Part shown: positions 32,769 through 44,283 of the stretch, in pieces
How the letters are laid out: each line of letters starts with the position of its first letter
Numbering within the stretch: the first letter of the stretch is position 1
Assembly (NCBI GenBank): GCA_031772625.1
Contig: CM062820.1
Coordinates: 1,077,625,369-1,077,689,368, forward strand
Reading direction: 5' to 3'
Source of the DNA: Pinus tabuliformis
Lineage: Eukaryota > Streptophyta > Pinopsida > Pinales > Pinaceae
Length of the DNA stretch: 64,000 nucleotides
Program-made: the position numbers and the translations under genes
Notes under the pieces: generated by a model
Told to the model about the DNA's origin: nothing
Databases searched by the model: none
The model's input: only the letters and a program-made list of their open reading frames with translations

Positions 32769-33730
32769 TGTTATTACCAAAAAATTGATCATCTAGCCTA
32801 ATTTACTAGATGGATCGAAGTACACCATGTAAGGCCAATTTTACCATAGTAAAATTGCTTTCACTGTGAGAAATTACTTAATCAACCACATTTGTTAAGT
32901 AATTTATAATTAAATGCGTGAAGAATAATTAAATAAATCACTATTTATTTAATTATATTCTAGGAATAATTAATTAATCACTAATTAATTATTATTCCTT
33001 GTCAATTTTAGTCCCTTAGGAATAATTAAATAAATCATTATTTGTTTATTATTCCTTAACCATATTTCTTGAGATGATAAATAAATTATTTATTTATTTA
33101 TTATTTCTAAATAAAAGTTTAAATACTTTTTCCCTCCTAATCAAATATAATAAAATATTCCAAGTGGTTATTCCTAGAATGGGGTTAATAATATTTTATT
33201 ATTGCTCATTATTCAAGGATAACTCAATATTTTGTTATAAATAGAAGGGTTTTCCATTCATTATTCACTTTTGATTATTTTCATTGTTGCACTCACTGTT
33301 GTAACTCTGATTATTTTCATTGTCGCACACCATTTCTCTGCCATTTGCTATCTCATTGAGCTTAAACATTTTATTTGCTGGGTTTTCACATTATATAGGA
33401 GAGAGACTCTACACAAGTTGAAGACGTTTGAGGATAGCCAAGAACCCATCCCATAGAGGGGGACTGGTAACATTTATTTTTTCCCTTCACAGGTGTTATA
33501 ATAAAATCTATTCTTTGTATATTTGGTTTCCATTGGATGATTGGAATTATTACAGTTTCTTTTTGCTATTTAACTATGATTGTGGCATGGATCAGGGCTT
33601 TGGCAAGTTTTGTTTCCATCAGTCACTACATATCTAGAATGTTTGACAGCAATTTGTAATGTTGAGATTATTTTTCATCCACAATCTTAAGTGGATTCTT
33701 TTCGTACATCTTTGAGAAGAAATCACTACA
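32769..33730 (+). repeat. 5' LTR of element B, with four hairpin units
   Basis: It begins TGTTATTACCAAAAAATTG and ends near CACTACA. Between about 32,922 and 33,112 are four AT-rich palindromic units, each of the form AGGAATAATTAAN...NTTAATTATTCCT. TTGTTATAAATAGAAGGG near 33,233 is a TATA box. It is colinear with 46,837-47,884. Confidence 0.9.
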
Positions 33731-33737
33731 ACAAAAT

Positions 33738-33752
33738 TGGCGACTCCACTGG
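33738..33752 (+). promoter_or_regulatory. Primer-binding site of element B
   Basis: TGGCGACTCCACTGG, the same core as in element E (12,177-12,196), a few bases after the 5' LTR end. Confidence 0.85.
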
Positions 33753-34835
33753 TTTTATACTTCAGATCTAGAAACCTGGGTGACCTTCGATTTTCAACTT
33801 AGAGTTTCTTCTTTTTTCAAGTCTCTTAATGTTTCCTAGCTTTTTAACCCTAGATCTGTTAAATTTCTTACTTCCGCAAGCTTTCTGGTCTTTTCCGCAG
33901 GTCACAAGAACCAGTCGCGATAGAGACGCCAATTTTTTCTAAGATTTGCAACCGGGAATCAAGGAGCAGAAATCAAACTTTTTATCCCAAAAAGTGCAAT
34001 TTGGAGTCCAGAGTGCACCTTTCAGCCCAAAAAGTGCGATCTCACCTGAAAACAAGTCAGTACCTGTGATTTTAAGGTTTCTTGGGTTTTTATCATATTT
34101 GTTTCTGGGTTTTTTTGATAGCTGTCTGTTGGGTTATTTGACCTTTATCTCATCCCACTTAGGCCTTGATCTACTCTAATTTACTAGTCGAAGTGGAATT
34201 TAGCCCCATAGGGCTTCTAGTATGCTTCAACCTTTATAGGAGGAGTTTAATTAAGTGAGTAGTCTGACTTTCTGCAGCACTTTCAGCCATATTTTCCGGA
34301 TCTGTACTTTTTGTTTCAGATCTATAAAGATAGGTTGTCACCATCCATAGTTTCATATTAAAACTTTTTTGGTCACTGGCTTTAGGGTCCCATCAGTTTC
34401 CCTAGGTGTTTCACCCATCTCCCTATCTTTTTGCAACGATCTTCCTCTCTGGTTTTTTTCTGTTGTTGCACCACTTTCCAATAGCCTAGTGTCACTTGAT
34501 CCCAGTCACATCAAAAATTAGATATCTTGACCTTTTTAGTGTGTTTTCCGTCGATTAAGCCACCAACCAACACAATTTTTTCAAACCTAGTTTGGGTGGG
34601 GTTTAGATAATTATTTTGCTGTTCATTTTCTGGTGTTAATTTTAGTTTATTTTCAGCAAGCTTTTTTCTTTTTTACAAACACGACCTGGGCTTAATCAAT
34701 AAATACCCTTGCACACACAAGCACACCTTAAGCGAAGGGCGCTTGGTTTACCCCACAAAACCAAGACTTAATATAATAAATTTATCTCCCCTCATCGAGA
34801 CAAAGGCATATTGTTGATCTCTCTTCACCATTTTT
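33753..34835 (+). other. Leader of element B; no gene seen
   Basis: Non-coding sequence between the primer-binding site and the gag start region. A second GACGCCAATTTT-like stretch near 33,927 echoes the complement of the primer-binding area. Confidence 0.55.
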
Positions 34836-36420
34836 GTGTTACATGTGTCTTTCCACCATTGCACCACCAAGTCATTTGTCATGGAGACTATCAGGCCTTC
34901 ACCCCTAGCTTCCACTTGGGCATATTACCCCCATGCCCCCTCCCACCCCTATCAGGTTCGAGTTCATAGCCCTTCGATTCCCCATACCGACTCTTCCCCT
35001 GGTTCATTCAATTCATCATCTGATTTCGAGCCTCCTTCACCACATATCGTCACCATGTCTGGACCCATAGCTGGTGCAGGAACCCCACCTGGTATTGGCT
35101 CTGGTTCTATCCCAGTGGTCACATCAAGTAGAACAGTCTTAGGAACCGTTCCAGTAGCCCCCATGCTCCCTTTTATGGCTGGGTTAAGTCTACCAGATTT
35201 TATCTAGTTGATAAACGACCCTATACACCACGATGTTGGTTGGATTTATATGCCGACTAAACTTCCATCAGACATCCCAAACTTTGAGGGTAATGCTGGA
35301 GAGGACCCTACCAACCATGTTCGCTCCTTCCACATATGGTGTTCGTCCAACTCCATTACCGATGACTCCATTTGTCTTTGGCTCTTCCAACACATGCTCA
35401 TTGGAGATGCTGCAAAATAGTATGTAGGCCAGCCTACCTCATCTCATTCCATTTTCACGATGCTTGCTAAAGCGTTCCTCTCATATTTCTAGTTACCTCT
35501 CTGGTAGAACACTGGTATGGAGCTACTGACCTCATTCCGTCAGTCCTCTGCCACTTGCCTTTCCGACCATGTTCAAGAGTGGCATAGAAGGAGGAGCACA
35601 TGCCCTTTCCTGCCCTTCAAATATCGTGTCTATCTAGATTGGTTTGTTAGGATCCTTTTAGCACCCATTGAAAACATGTCGCATCCCATTTTCCTCAGAT
35701 CGAGGAAGAAGCTATCCAAACTGCTCTGAGATATGACCTAATTTATGTGCAATCTGGTTATGTCTATAACGTCATTCCAGACCTTCCCCATCTTGGAAGT
35801 GCCAATGCACTAGGGGCATCTCACACTGCTGACGGTATTGTTGGAACCCTTTCACATCCTTCGCCATATACTCAGCAAAGTTATGGCTATCTGCAGGGGG
35901 CACCAGTTCCTCTAACACTCATGCCCCTCCTACTAGCACCATGTTTTCCGGGCCCCAACCTATTTACCAAACAATTGCTCCTCTTTATGCACAACTGAGC
36001 ACTCCAGCCCCTCAAGCATTAGCACCGCAGCCTCCCATGCATCCTTAGCCCCAACAGCCACTGCCCCCTCAAGGTCAAGTGTTTGCACAACAGAGTGCGA
36101 CCAATCCCCAAAATTAGAAGAAAAAGAATAAGGGAAAAGGTAACAAGGGTAATCAAGGTAATCAACCTAGTGAGCCCCAGGGGAACCAACCTTACACCAA
36201 CAACATTGAAGCCATCCCAAGAAGAACAAGGCTATTCGTATGAATAATCCTTGTGCATGTTGTGGTGTACATGGCCACTATACACGTGAGTGTCCTCTCT
36301 TACCCAATATGTGCAAAATGTGGGAAGCTCAAGTAGCTTCTAGAGGTCAACAATCGCCTTAGAATCTTGTGCCATCTCAACCGGCAGTGCTCACAAATAT
36401 TTTCCCTCAGTAAGGATTTG
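34836..36420 (+). pseudogene. Gag region of element B
   Basis: Order: proline/serine-rich N-terminus (34,836-35,207, FEPPSPHIVTMSGPIAGAG), gag core (35,208-35,735, with MPTKLPSDIPNFEGNAGEDP and MELLTSFRQSSATCLSDHVQ), proline/glutamine-rich linker, lysine-rich patch near 36,120, and a zinc knuckle CACCGVHGHYTREC near 36,256-36,297 (C-x2-C-x4-H-x4-C). The core is clearly similar to that of element E (PFDIPKFNGNPGEDPSNHV). It is broken. Confidence 0.85.
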
Positions 36421-36839
36421 TTGTTGCTCAACCTCAGCCAGGTCAAGCAGCCCATCCGACCCAACCTTCTGGTCCTGGTGACTAGCAGATCCTTATGATG
36501 AATTCTGTTGAGGTTAATCCCTCTGATATCAACATGCAAACTCAGTCGCGTCAATATGACAAGACATCAACTTCCTTTGCCACTGAGTCCAAAACCAAAG
36601 CATCTACTGAGCCTCTTACGACACCAAATGGTCTGTTATAGATCCCTTAGCCTAAAGTTGAGGCAATTCCCAAGATCCCTATGTCGTAACATGACTTCTA
36701 ACCGAGCTGGCCATACATATAGTATAGTAGACGACTTGGTGCATCACCTGCTACCATGTCGATGTTGGAAGTCCTCTAGTCATGCCCATCTCAAAATAAA
36801 TCTCTACTAACTGCTTTGGGCACAATAGATCCTTCTAAC

Positions 36840-37335
36840 GATTGTTTGATTGTCTTCCCAGTTGATACATCAGAACATGCCCCATTACCTTCATCCATTA
36901 CGTTCCAAATACCAGTTTGAGTCTGTAATGCCATCATCTCCCGATGCATTATTGACAAAGGTGCATTAACCTATGTGATGTCCGATGCCGTTTGGAAACA
37001 GCTTAAGTCACTTAAGTTATCCCCCTCCACCATCACTTTGTGTGCTTTGGACGGACACTCCTCCCAGCCTCTTCACGTGTACGCAACTGTCTAGTGACCC
37101 TTGCAGGCAAGATTGTCCATGTTGGCATTGAGGTTATCGATGCCCCTTTAGATTTCAACATTCTCTTAGGTCGTAGTTACACATACGCCATGTCAGCTGT
37201 CACATCTGCGGTTTTCCGCAAGATGTGCTTCCACCATGAAGGGAAGATTGTTACCATTGATCGGTTGACTTACTATGAGCTAGCATCCATGACCTCCCCC
37301 GAGTCTGTTATCTCATCAATGTCAGATAATTAGTC
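36840..37335 (+). pseudogene. Protease-like region of element B
   Basis: The stretch codes for a retropepsin-like region: an active-site-like IDKGALTYVMS area near 36,950, then VTLAGKIVHVGIEVIDAPLD and FNILLGRSYTYAMSAVTSAV. The last block is the same as in element E (YNILLGRPWIYAMAAVVST). It would process Gag. It is broken. Confidence 0.75.
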
Positions 37336-38386
37336 CTCAACTCCCCTCACCAGTGTTTCACCCAGAGTCTATAAATATTCCTCATTATTAGGTGCTTTCC
37401 CTGGTCCTCTCCCTCTCACCTTAGAGCCTAACTCTATGAGTTTTTGCATGTTACAGGCATTACGGGCTTCTCTCAAGCAGTCTGGTACATCCGATCAACA
37501 TCTAGCTCCTCAGCACCCTATTGTTGCCATCCTAGTTGATCCCTCTAGATCCACATCTTTAGGACCTCCTCCGTTTGTGGGTGCCTCTCTTATGTTCCCA
37601 CCAGGAATTGTTCCTCCAAGTCTAAACCATCGAGGAGCTATTCCGCCGGGACATTACCCTGTAGGCCAGATACCTTTCTTATTCCCCCATCCGGGAGTAT
37701 TTTCTGTCCCTGTCATGGCTTCACTGGTCCTTCCTAACATGACTTTGGGGATCCCAGTATGGTACATCGATCCCCTTGCAAGAATTCTGCATGGTCAGCT
37801 ATGACCTTATCATGCTTTGGCCCCGGTTCAACTGGTCCCTACAGCCCCTGTCGTTGCTTTAGTTCCATCACAACCCCAATAGGAATCCACTCCTGTTGTG
37901 CAAGCATTCAAATACGTGGAGAAAGCTAAAAGGAAAGAACCTAAGGACAAGGCTCCCCAAGCTCCTCCAACCCCTAAGGCCCCAGAACTGTCACCGCTAT
38001 GCGCTGTGTAAAGCTATTAGGCATGCCACCAATAATTGTCTCGAGCTTCCTCATCTCAAAAATTTGGTTCATGAAACATTCCCTGAGTCAAATATCCCTG
38101 AAGTCCATGTTAACTTACCGGGTCCACCCAAGAAACCTAGAACGTTGTGCACAAATCACCCTTGTGCTCTGTGTGATCACCATTGTCATTATTCTCATTT
38201 TTTCCCTCATCTCGATGAATTTTTCAATTGCCTTGAAGTGCTTCCCGAATACGAGGCGACTCGTAGTGGAACCCCTACTCCTCTACCCATGGATTCTGGT
38301 ACCCCTAGTCAACCATAGTAGGGGGACACTAGTCCCACCATCGTGATCCCTCCCCCCAATGTCAAGATGACAGACACCATAGGCCA
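37336..38386 (+). pseudogene. Unassigned coding region of element B, left of element A
   Basis: Proline-rich coding sequence (37,436-37,804) is followed by a cysteine/histidine-rich part (37,980-38,320: CHRYALCKAIRHATNNCLELP and CTNHPCALCDHHCHYSHFFP) that looks like a second zinc-binding region. Where RT should start nothing RT-like is found. The family is unknown to me. The insertion of element A ends the stretch. Confidence 0.5.
38382..38386 (+). repeat. Target-site duplication of element A, left copy (GGCCA)
   Basis: GGCCA directly precedes the TG of the 5' LTR and is repeated exactly at 44,279-44,283 after the 3' LTR. Confidence 0.95.
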
Positions 38387-39021
38387 TGATCCAGGTGGAT
38401 ATTGGTGGCCACCTGCCAAGTCCACCTGGACCCCCACCATTGTATTTCTCAGCATTTTCAGTTTCCTTAATTGTAGCACAACTTACTATTTTTAGCAGTT
38501 TTTTGGGTCCTGAACTTCCGGAGCCGTTTTGAGGCCCTAAACGACGTTTTTTGGGGAATCTGGGGGCAACATGGGTCCATCGAATGGAATGGACCAATGT
38601 TGCTCGTTCCAGCAATGATAGTGCTCGGATAGATCTTTCTAATGAGCTATTGTACGTGTCAAACGGAGATCATATGCCAAAGTTACGACCCCGGGAAGTT
38701 GATGTACCAACTTACCCCCAAACGGGGCCCACAGTTTGGCGTTTCATCTCCTAGGGTTAGGTTTTGGAATGTTAAGGGTTTTCCATTGTTTCTCAACAAT
38801 AAATAGGCCTTCGAGCCTCATTGTAACACAGTTCAGAGGCAGGTAGCCATCACATCTCTTCTCAGAGATAAGCTACCATCGCCCTAGCTAGTTTATTTCC
38901 ATTTCTGGTTGTAAGCATATTTCAGTATTTTCCATTAATGAAATGAAGTATTATTTCCGCTGCATCTTTGTGTATATGGTTATCTCTGTAATTTGTTGCG
39001 TTCCTGTTTAAATCCGGATCA
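38387..39021 (+). repeat. 5' LTR of element A (635 bp)
   Basis: It starts TGATCCAGGTGGATATTGG and ends AAATCCGGATCA. It contains a CCACCTGG inverted block near the start, and CAACAATAAATAGGCC near 38,792 as the likely TATA region. The LTR starts CCAGGTGGATATTGGTGGCC and soon repeats that block in inverted form (GGCCACCTGCC...CCACCTGG). Confidence 0.95.
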
Positions 39022-39022
39022 G

Positions 39023-39034
39023 TGGTATCAGAGC
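39023..39034 (+). promoter_or_regulatory. Primer-binding site of element A
   Basis: TGGTATCAGAGC, one base after the 5' LTR, is the standard plant sequence complementary to the 3' end of initiator methionine tRNA. Confidence 0.95.
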
Positions 39035-39062
39035 GGTTTGCTTTTTCTCTGTTTTTCTTTGC

Positions 39063-42000
39063 ATGTCCCCAACAAGGTCGGGATATAAGGAGTTAGGGCT
39101 TGAACTGGTTGAACCTTTGCAAGACCGGCCTCGCAAATCCCGACGGCCTCCCATGGGGGACGAGAAGAAAGACGAGGGGGCAGGAGATCCCATCAAAATC
39201 TTGCTCGAAGAAGCCCTCGAGCGACAACGGAACGCGATGATGGACAACTTTGCCCAGATCCTTCAGCGGCTATCCAGAAGCAACGCATCGGCTTCCAGCA
39301 GCTACTCTGGAAACGCCACACCCTTTAAGGTACAAGTTAATTTTGAAATCCCCATATTCGAGGGTCAGATAGACGCAGATGCCGTAGATAAATGGTTAAA
39401 TCTGCTAGAGGGTTATTTTTCTGTTCATGAATTTTCGAGTCGGGAAAAGATTGTTTTTGCTCTCCTCAAAGCAGCCCCCCACGTCAAGGACTGGTGGGAA
39501 ACCTACTGCGAGCAGAAGGATGAAAGTACTGGCTCACTATTTTCAGCCGCACCCACCTGGGATTCGTTCCGGGATGCCATCAAGGAGCAGTACTACCCTG
39601 TCGGAAGCTATGAGGATGAATACATAAAGTGGACCACGCTGCGGCAGGGAAGGGACCAAGACGTGCCGGAGTTCACCAATCTTTTCCATACCCTTCACAC
39701 AAAGTTGGGTATCAAGGATTCAGAGCAACATTTGATACTCAAATACCGTGGCTGCCTGCACAAGTACATCCAGGAAGAAATACAATTCCTAAACATCCCC
39801 TCGCTCGGCGCAGCATACCGGTATGCCGTCAAGGTCGAGCAGAAGTTTAAACAAAAGAAGCGAGACTTTGGATCTGCGAATCCAAAGCAGGGCAAAGGTG
39901 CCCCTAAACCACAGAACAAAGGACAAAGCCAAGGCGGGACAGCCCAAGACAACCAGCCGAAGCTGCAAGCAAAGAACAGCGCCGCGAAGCCGAGAAAGGA
40001 CACTGGAAAATGGTGCGAGTTCCATAAGAGCTCCACTCACAACACAAGTGAGTGTCGGGCCAAGCAGTCACTGGTGGCTGAGCTAAAGGTTTCAGAATCA
40101 GATGCATGTTCCGACTCTGAGTCAGAACCCGATAAGGGGTATGAAAAAGGGAAGCAGATCATTGATGCGGACCCCAGCGCCACTGTTGCTACCGCAAAGA
40201 TCCAGAAAAATGAACCTGAAGATCCAGAGGAGGAGGAGCGTCTCTTCCACTCCCAGATGTGGGTAAAGGGCTCCCCGATACAGTTCATTGTTGATAGTGG
40301 GAGTCAAAAGAACCTCATTTCGGCAGAGGTCGTGAAGCGGTTGGGCTTACCGACCACAGCACATCCACAACCATACACCATTGGGTGGCTTCACCAAGGA
40401 CGAGATCTTCGCGTGAGCCAGCAGTGTCGCCTTCCATACAACATCAAGCCCTTCACGGATGAGGTATTGTGTGACATTGCTCCCCTTGAAGTTTGTGATG
40501 TATTACTAGGACAACCATACTTGTGGAAGCGACATGCTGTGTATGAATCAAGGCCCCGTGCTGTTATTATTACATTGGGAAATAAGTTGTTCAGGATACC
40601 AGAGGTAGCACCACCTGCCGCCCTCTCTTTGATTACTGCAAAACAATGCAGTAAGATCATTTCCAAAACCAGGAAATTTGTTTTCCTGATGATACGCCCT
40701 CAAGGAAAGAAGAAGACAGTGGCCGCGGCCTCCAAACGGGGCCCCTATGCACGACAACTACAGATGGACAAGATTGTGGAGGAGTACGAGGACATCTTCA
40801 CCTCCCCGGCAGGGGTTCCTCTGCACTGTCAAGTCAAGCACTCCATCGATCTGACCCCAGGTGCACCGCTACCCAATGGACCAATTTATCGGCGCTCCGT
40901 TCTGGAGAACGATGAAATCAAGAGGCAGATTCAGGAGCTCCTGCAGAAAGGTCACATCCATCCGAGTTCATCGCCCTGTGGGAGCCCGATCGTGTTGGTA
41001 CAGAAGAAGGATGGGACGTGGAGACTCTGTATTGACTATCGGGCGCTGAACAAGATCACTGTCCGTAATAGGTACCCGATCCCGCGAATTGATGACCTCC
41101 TAGACCAACTAAAGGGGGCGAAATATTTCAGCAAGATCGACCTGAAGTCGAGATATCACCAGTTACCAATCGAACCCTCCGATGTGTGGAAGACTGCCTT
41201 CAAATCCAAGGAGGGCCTCTTCGAATGGTTGGTCATGCCTTTCGGATTGACGAATGCTCCTGCAACCTTTATGAGGCTAATGGATGACATCTTGCGGCCA
41301 TTCACCAACTCCTTTGTAGTAGTATACTTGGATGACATTCTGATCTTCAGCCAGAGTTGGGAAGAGCACCTCCACCACATCCGACAGGTTCTCCAAACAC
41401 TGCGGCAACACAAGCTATGTGCCAATTTGGAGAAATGCACGTTTGGCATGACCCAGGTTCAGTATCTGGGATACATCATTGATGAACAGGGGGTGCATGT
41501 CGATCCAGCCAAGATCCAAGTCATTCGGGATTGGCCCTCTCCAACCACTCTAACAGAGCTCCGCAGCTTTCTAGGTCTTGCCAACTTCTACCGCAGGTTT
41601 GTGTTGGGGTTTTCTCATATTTCTTGGCCCTTGAGTCAAGTCACCAAGGGCGGGGCAAAAGCAAAATTCTTTTGGTCTGAATCTCAACAGAAGGCATTCA
41701 GGGAGTTGAAGGATCGCCTCTGCACGGCACCAGTGCTCGCGTTACCAGATTTACAACAACCATTTGAGGTCGAGACAGATGCCTCTGACTATGCTATTGG
41801 GGCAGTCCTTACTCAACATGGACATCCAGTGGCATATCACAGTGAAACACTTTCAGACACAGTCTGGAATTACCCCACTTATGATAAAGAGATGTATTCC
41901 ATTGTACAGGCCTGCCGACAATGGAAGCATTACATTTTGGGGAAGGAAACGTTCATCCACACAGAACACCGACCTCTGCAGTTCATACAGACCCAAGGAA

Positions 42001-43637
42001 AATTGCAGAATGATCGCCATCAGAAGTGGTCTACATACCTGCAACAGTTTCACTTGAATATCAAGTATAAAAAGGGCAGCACCAATAATGTTGCAGATTG
42101 CCTCAGTCGACCACCGATCATGGCGCTAACCACCGTGCTCAACTCTTGCGGGCACGAGACTTCTGATTGGCCACTTCTCTACAAAAGCGACCCAGAATTC
42201 GGCCACACATACCAGACACTCTTGGAGGGTCGGCAGGTTGCAGATTTTCACCTCCAGGATGCCCTATTATGCCACCTCGGTCACCTTTGTGTTCCTTCAA
42301 GCGAGCGTGCCAAGATGATTTGGGAAGCACACTACAGTCGGGCTGCTGGGCATTTCGGGGTCGAGAAAATAGTGGCAGTACTGCAAAATTATTTCTATTG
42401 GCCGAATCTTCGACAGGATGTTGGGAAGTACATCCGATCATGTACTGCCTGTGCCATCACCAAACCGGCCATTAAGAAGCACAGCCTCTATACCCCGTTG
42501 CCTACCCCTAGTCGACCTTGGGAATCCATCTCCATGGATTACATGTCAGGCCTTCCTTCCACTAAGCATGGAAATGACTGTGTTTTTGTGGTTGTCGACA
42601 GATTCTCGAAGATGGCCATTATGGTGGCCTGCAAGAAGAATATCACAGCAGAAGCCACTGCTAAACTCTTCTTTGAACGAGTGTGGGTGCACTTTGGGAT
42701 CCCACAGTCTATCATCTCAGATCGGGACAGTCGGTTTCTCAGCACATTTTGGTCCAGTCTCTGGTCAATGTTGGACACCAAACTCACGAAGTCCACAACC
42801 TTCCATCCTCAAACTGATGGCCAGACAGAGGTTGTCAATAGGATGATTGTGCACATTCTGTGCATGTATAACTCAAAGCATCCATGCACATGGGACGAGA
42901 GCCTCCCCTATGTTCAACACAGCTACAACCGAGCTCTTCACAGCTCCACTGGCCATAGCCCTTTTCAGGTGGGTTTGGGATTCCAGCCACTATGCCCCAT
43001 TGATGTGGCCATGCCACTTGCAGCTACTCACATGAATTCAGCTCATGTCCAGTCCGAAACAGATAAGGCCACCAGCTTCATTGAGTGCATCCAACATATT
43101 CGCCAGCAGGTCCATGACATTCTTGAGAAATCAAATGCCAAGTACAAGCAGCGACATGATCAACATCGGGTGCCACACAAGTTTCAGGTGGGCGACAAAG
43201 TCTGGTTGCATTTGCAAAAGGAACGCCTTACTGGAGCCTATCGGAAATTGAGACCACTCCGATATGGTCCCTACACCATTACTAAGGCTATGGGAGACAA
43301 TGCATTTGAGCTCAGCATTCCCCCATTCCTTGGCCTGCACCCAGTGTTCAATGTGGACCACCTTCGGCCATACTTTCCACCATTGCTAGACACATCCGAC
43401 ATTGCAGAACAGCTCAAACCCACAGAATTAAATCCAGATTGCATGGAACAAGCTGCAACTGATCGGATCATGGACACACAGATCAAGAACACTCGCCAAC
43501 AGAATATCCAACTGTATCGAGTTGTAAAAGCAGTCCAACTCCTTCAGCAGGGCAAGTGGCTCACCAGGGAACAAGTTCAGCAGAAGTTTCCTCATCTCAT
43601 GGAGGAGCTCAACGCAATGGGGACCATTGCTTCCTAA
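39063..43637 (+). CDS. Gag-pol polyprotein of element A (1,524 residues)
   Basis: A single open frame begins at the first ATG after the primer-binding site ([20 protein letters not shown]). Rough order by residue: gag core 85-280 with [11 protein letters not shown]; basic linker; a zinc-knuckle-like [14 protein letters not shown] near 318; protease with [13 protein letters not shown] near 408; RT about 580-830 with YLDDILIFS near 754; RNase H from about 900 ([13 protein letters not shown]); integrase zinc-binding H-H-C-C part near 1,090-1,130; integrase core from SMDYMSGLP near 1,157 through SDRDSRF near 1,220 to GQTEVVNR near 1,256; a C-terminal chromodomain-like tail from about 1,460 ([25 protein letters not shown]). 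Length and order are normal for a one-frame chromovirus polyprotein, which is cut by its own protease. Its codon use is more GC-rich than the surrounding DNA. Overlapping frames on both strands are shadows. Confidence 0.95.
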   Translation: MSPTRSGYKELGLELVEPLQDRPRKSRRPPMGDEKKDEGAGDPIKILLEEALERQRNAMMDNFAQILQRLSRSNASASSSYSGNATPFKVQVNFEIPIFEGQIDADAVDKWLNLLEGYFSVHEFSSREKIVFALLKAAPHVKDWWETYCEQKDESTGSLFSAAPTWDSFRDAIKEQYYPVGSYEDEYIKWTTLRQGRDQDVPEFTNLFHTLHTKLGIKDSEQHLILKYRGCLHKYIQEEIQFLNIPSLGAAYRYAVKVEQKFKQKKRDFGSANPKQGKGAPKPQNKGQSQGGTAQDNQPKLQAKNSAAKPRKDTGKWCEFHKSSTHNTSECRAKQSLVAELKVSESDACSDSESEPDKGYEKGKQIIDADPSATVATAKIQKNEPEDPEEEERLFHSQMWVKGSPIQFIVDSGSQKNLISAEVVKRLGLPTTAHPQPYTIGWLHQGRDLRVSQQCRLPYNIKPFTDEVLCDIAPLEVCDVLLGQPYLWKRHAVYESRPRAVIITLGNKLFRIPEVAPPAALSLITAKQCSKIISKTRKFVFLMIRPQGKKKTVAAASKRGPYARQLQMDKIVEEYEDIFTSPAGVPLHCQVKHSIDLTPGAPLPNGPIYRRSVLENDEIKRQIQELLQKGHIHPSSSPCGSPIVLVQKKDGTWRLCIDYRALNKITVRNRYPIPRIDDLLDQLKGAKYFSKIDLKSRYHQLPIEPSDVWKTAFKSKEGLFEWLVMPFGLTNAPATFMRLMDDILRPFTNSFVVVYLDDILIFSQSWEEHLHHIRQVLQTLRQHKLCANLEKCTFGMTQVQYLGYIIDEQGVHVDPAKIQVIRDWPSPTTLTELRSFLGLANFYRRFVLGFSHISWPLSQVTKGGAKAKFFWSESQQKAFRELKDRLCTAPVLALPDLQQPFEVETDASDYAIGAVLTQHGHPVAYHSETLSDTVWNYPTYDKEMYSIVQACRQWKHYILGKETFIHTEHRPLQFIQTQGKLQNDRHQKWSTYLQQFHLNIKYKKGSTNNVADCLSRPPIMALTTVLNSCGHETSDWPLLYKSDPEFGHTYQTLLEGRQVADFHLQDALLCHLGHLCVPSSERAKMIWEAHYSRAAGHFGVEKIVAVLQNYFYWPNLRQDVGKYIRSCTACAITKPAIKKHSLYTPLPTPSRPWESISMDYMSGLPSTKHGNDCVFVVVDRFSKMAIMVACKKNITAEATAKLFFERVWVHFGIPQSIISDRDSRFLSTFWSSLWSMLDTKLTKSTTFHPQTDGQTEVVNRMIVHILCMYNSKHPCTWDESLPYVQHSYNRALHSSTGHSPFQVGLGFQPLCPIDVAMPLAATHMNSAHVQSETDKATSFIECIQHIRQQVHDILEKSNAKYKQRHDQHRVPHKFQVGDKVWLHLQKERLTGAYRKLRPLRYGPYTITKAMGDNAFELSIPPFLGLHPVFNVDHLRPYFPPLLDTSDIAEQLKPTELNPDCMEQAATDRIMDTQIKNTRQQNIQLYRVVKAVQLLQQGKWLTREQVQQKFPHLMEELNAMGTIAS

Positions 43638-43648
43638 GGGGGAAGGAA
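43635..43648 (+). promoter_or_regulatory. Polypurine tract of element A
   Basis: TAAGGGGGAAGGAA directly precedes the 3' LTR and overlaps the stop codon of the polyprotein; it is the normal primer site for plus-strand DNA synthesis. Confidence 0.9.
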
Positions 43649-44278
43649 TGATCCAGGTGGATATTGGTGGCCACCTGCCAAGTCCACCTGGACCCCCACC
43701 ATTGTATTTCTCAGCATTTTCAGTTTCCTTAATTGTAGCACAACTTACTATTTTTAGCAGTTTTTTGGGTCCTAAACTTCCGGAGCCGTTTTGAGGCCCT
43801 AAACGACGTTTTTTGGGGAATCCGGGGGCAACATGGGTCCATGGAATGGATCGATGTTTCCCGTTCCAACAATGATAGTGCTCGGATAGATCTTTCTAAT
43901 GAGCTATTGTACGCGTCAAACGGAGATCATATGCCAAAGTTACGACCCCGGGAAGTTGATGTACCAACTTACCCCCAAACGGGGCCCACAGTTTGGCGTT
44001 TCATCTCCTAGGGTTAGGTTTTGGAATGTTAAGGGTTTTCCATTGTTTCTCAACAATAAATAGGCCTTCGACCCTCATTGTAACACAGTTCAGAGGCAGG
44101 TAGCCATCACATCTCTTCTCAGAGATAAGCTACCATTGCCCTAGCTAGTTTATTTCCATTTCTGGTTGTAAGCATATTTCAGTATTTTCCATTAATGAAA
44201 TGAAGTATTATTTCCGCTGCATCTTTGTGTATATGGTTATCTCTGTAATTTGTTGCGTTCCTGTTTAAATCCGGATCA
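43649..44278 (+). repeat. 3' LTR of element A (630 bp)
   Basis: It is colinear with the 5' LTR, with about 11 substitutions and one 5 bp deletion, and is followed by the GGCCA duplication at 44,279-44,283. Confidence 0.95.
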
Positions 44279-44283
44279 GGCCA

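Larger units (their letters stand above)
38387..44278 (+). mobile_element. Element A: chromovirus-type Ty3/gypsy retrotransposon that looks whole
   Basis: It has all parts: 5' LTR (38,387-39,021), initiator-Met primer-binding site, one long gag-pol frame (39,063-43,637), polypurine tract, 3' LTR (43,649-44,278) and a perfect 5 bp target duplication. Total length is 5,892 bp. LTRs differ by about 11 substitutions and one 5 bp indel in about 630 bp (close to 2 percent), so it is the youngest element here; the age in years depends on the rate assumed, from under one to several million. The pol sequence and a chromodomain-like C-terminus place it with the chromoviruses, perhaps near the Galadriel group (tentative). 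Confidence 0.95.

Noticed and set aside
39427-43492. Many shorter frames inside the element A polyprotein on both strands
   Set aside because: They overlap a 1,524-residue frame with clear domains throughout and are shadows of it.
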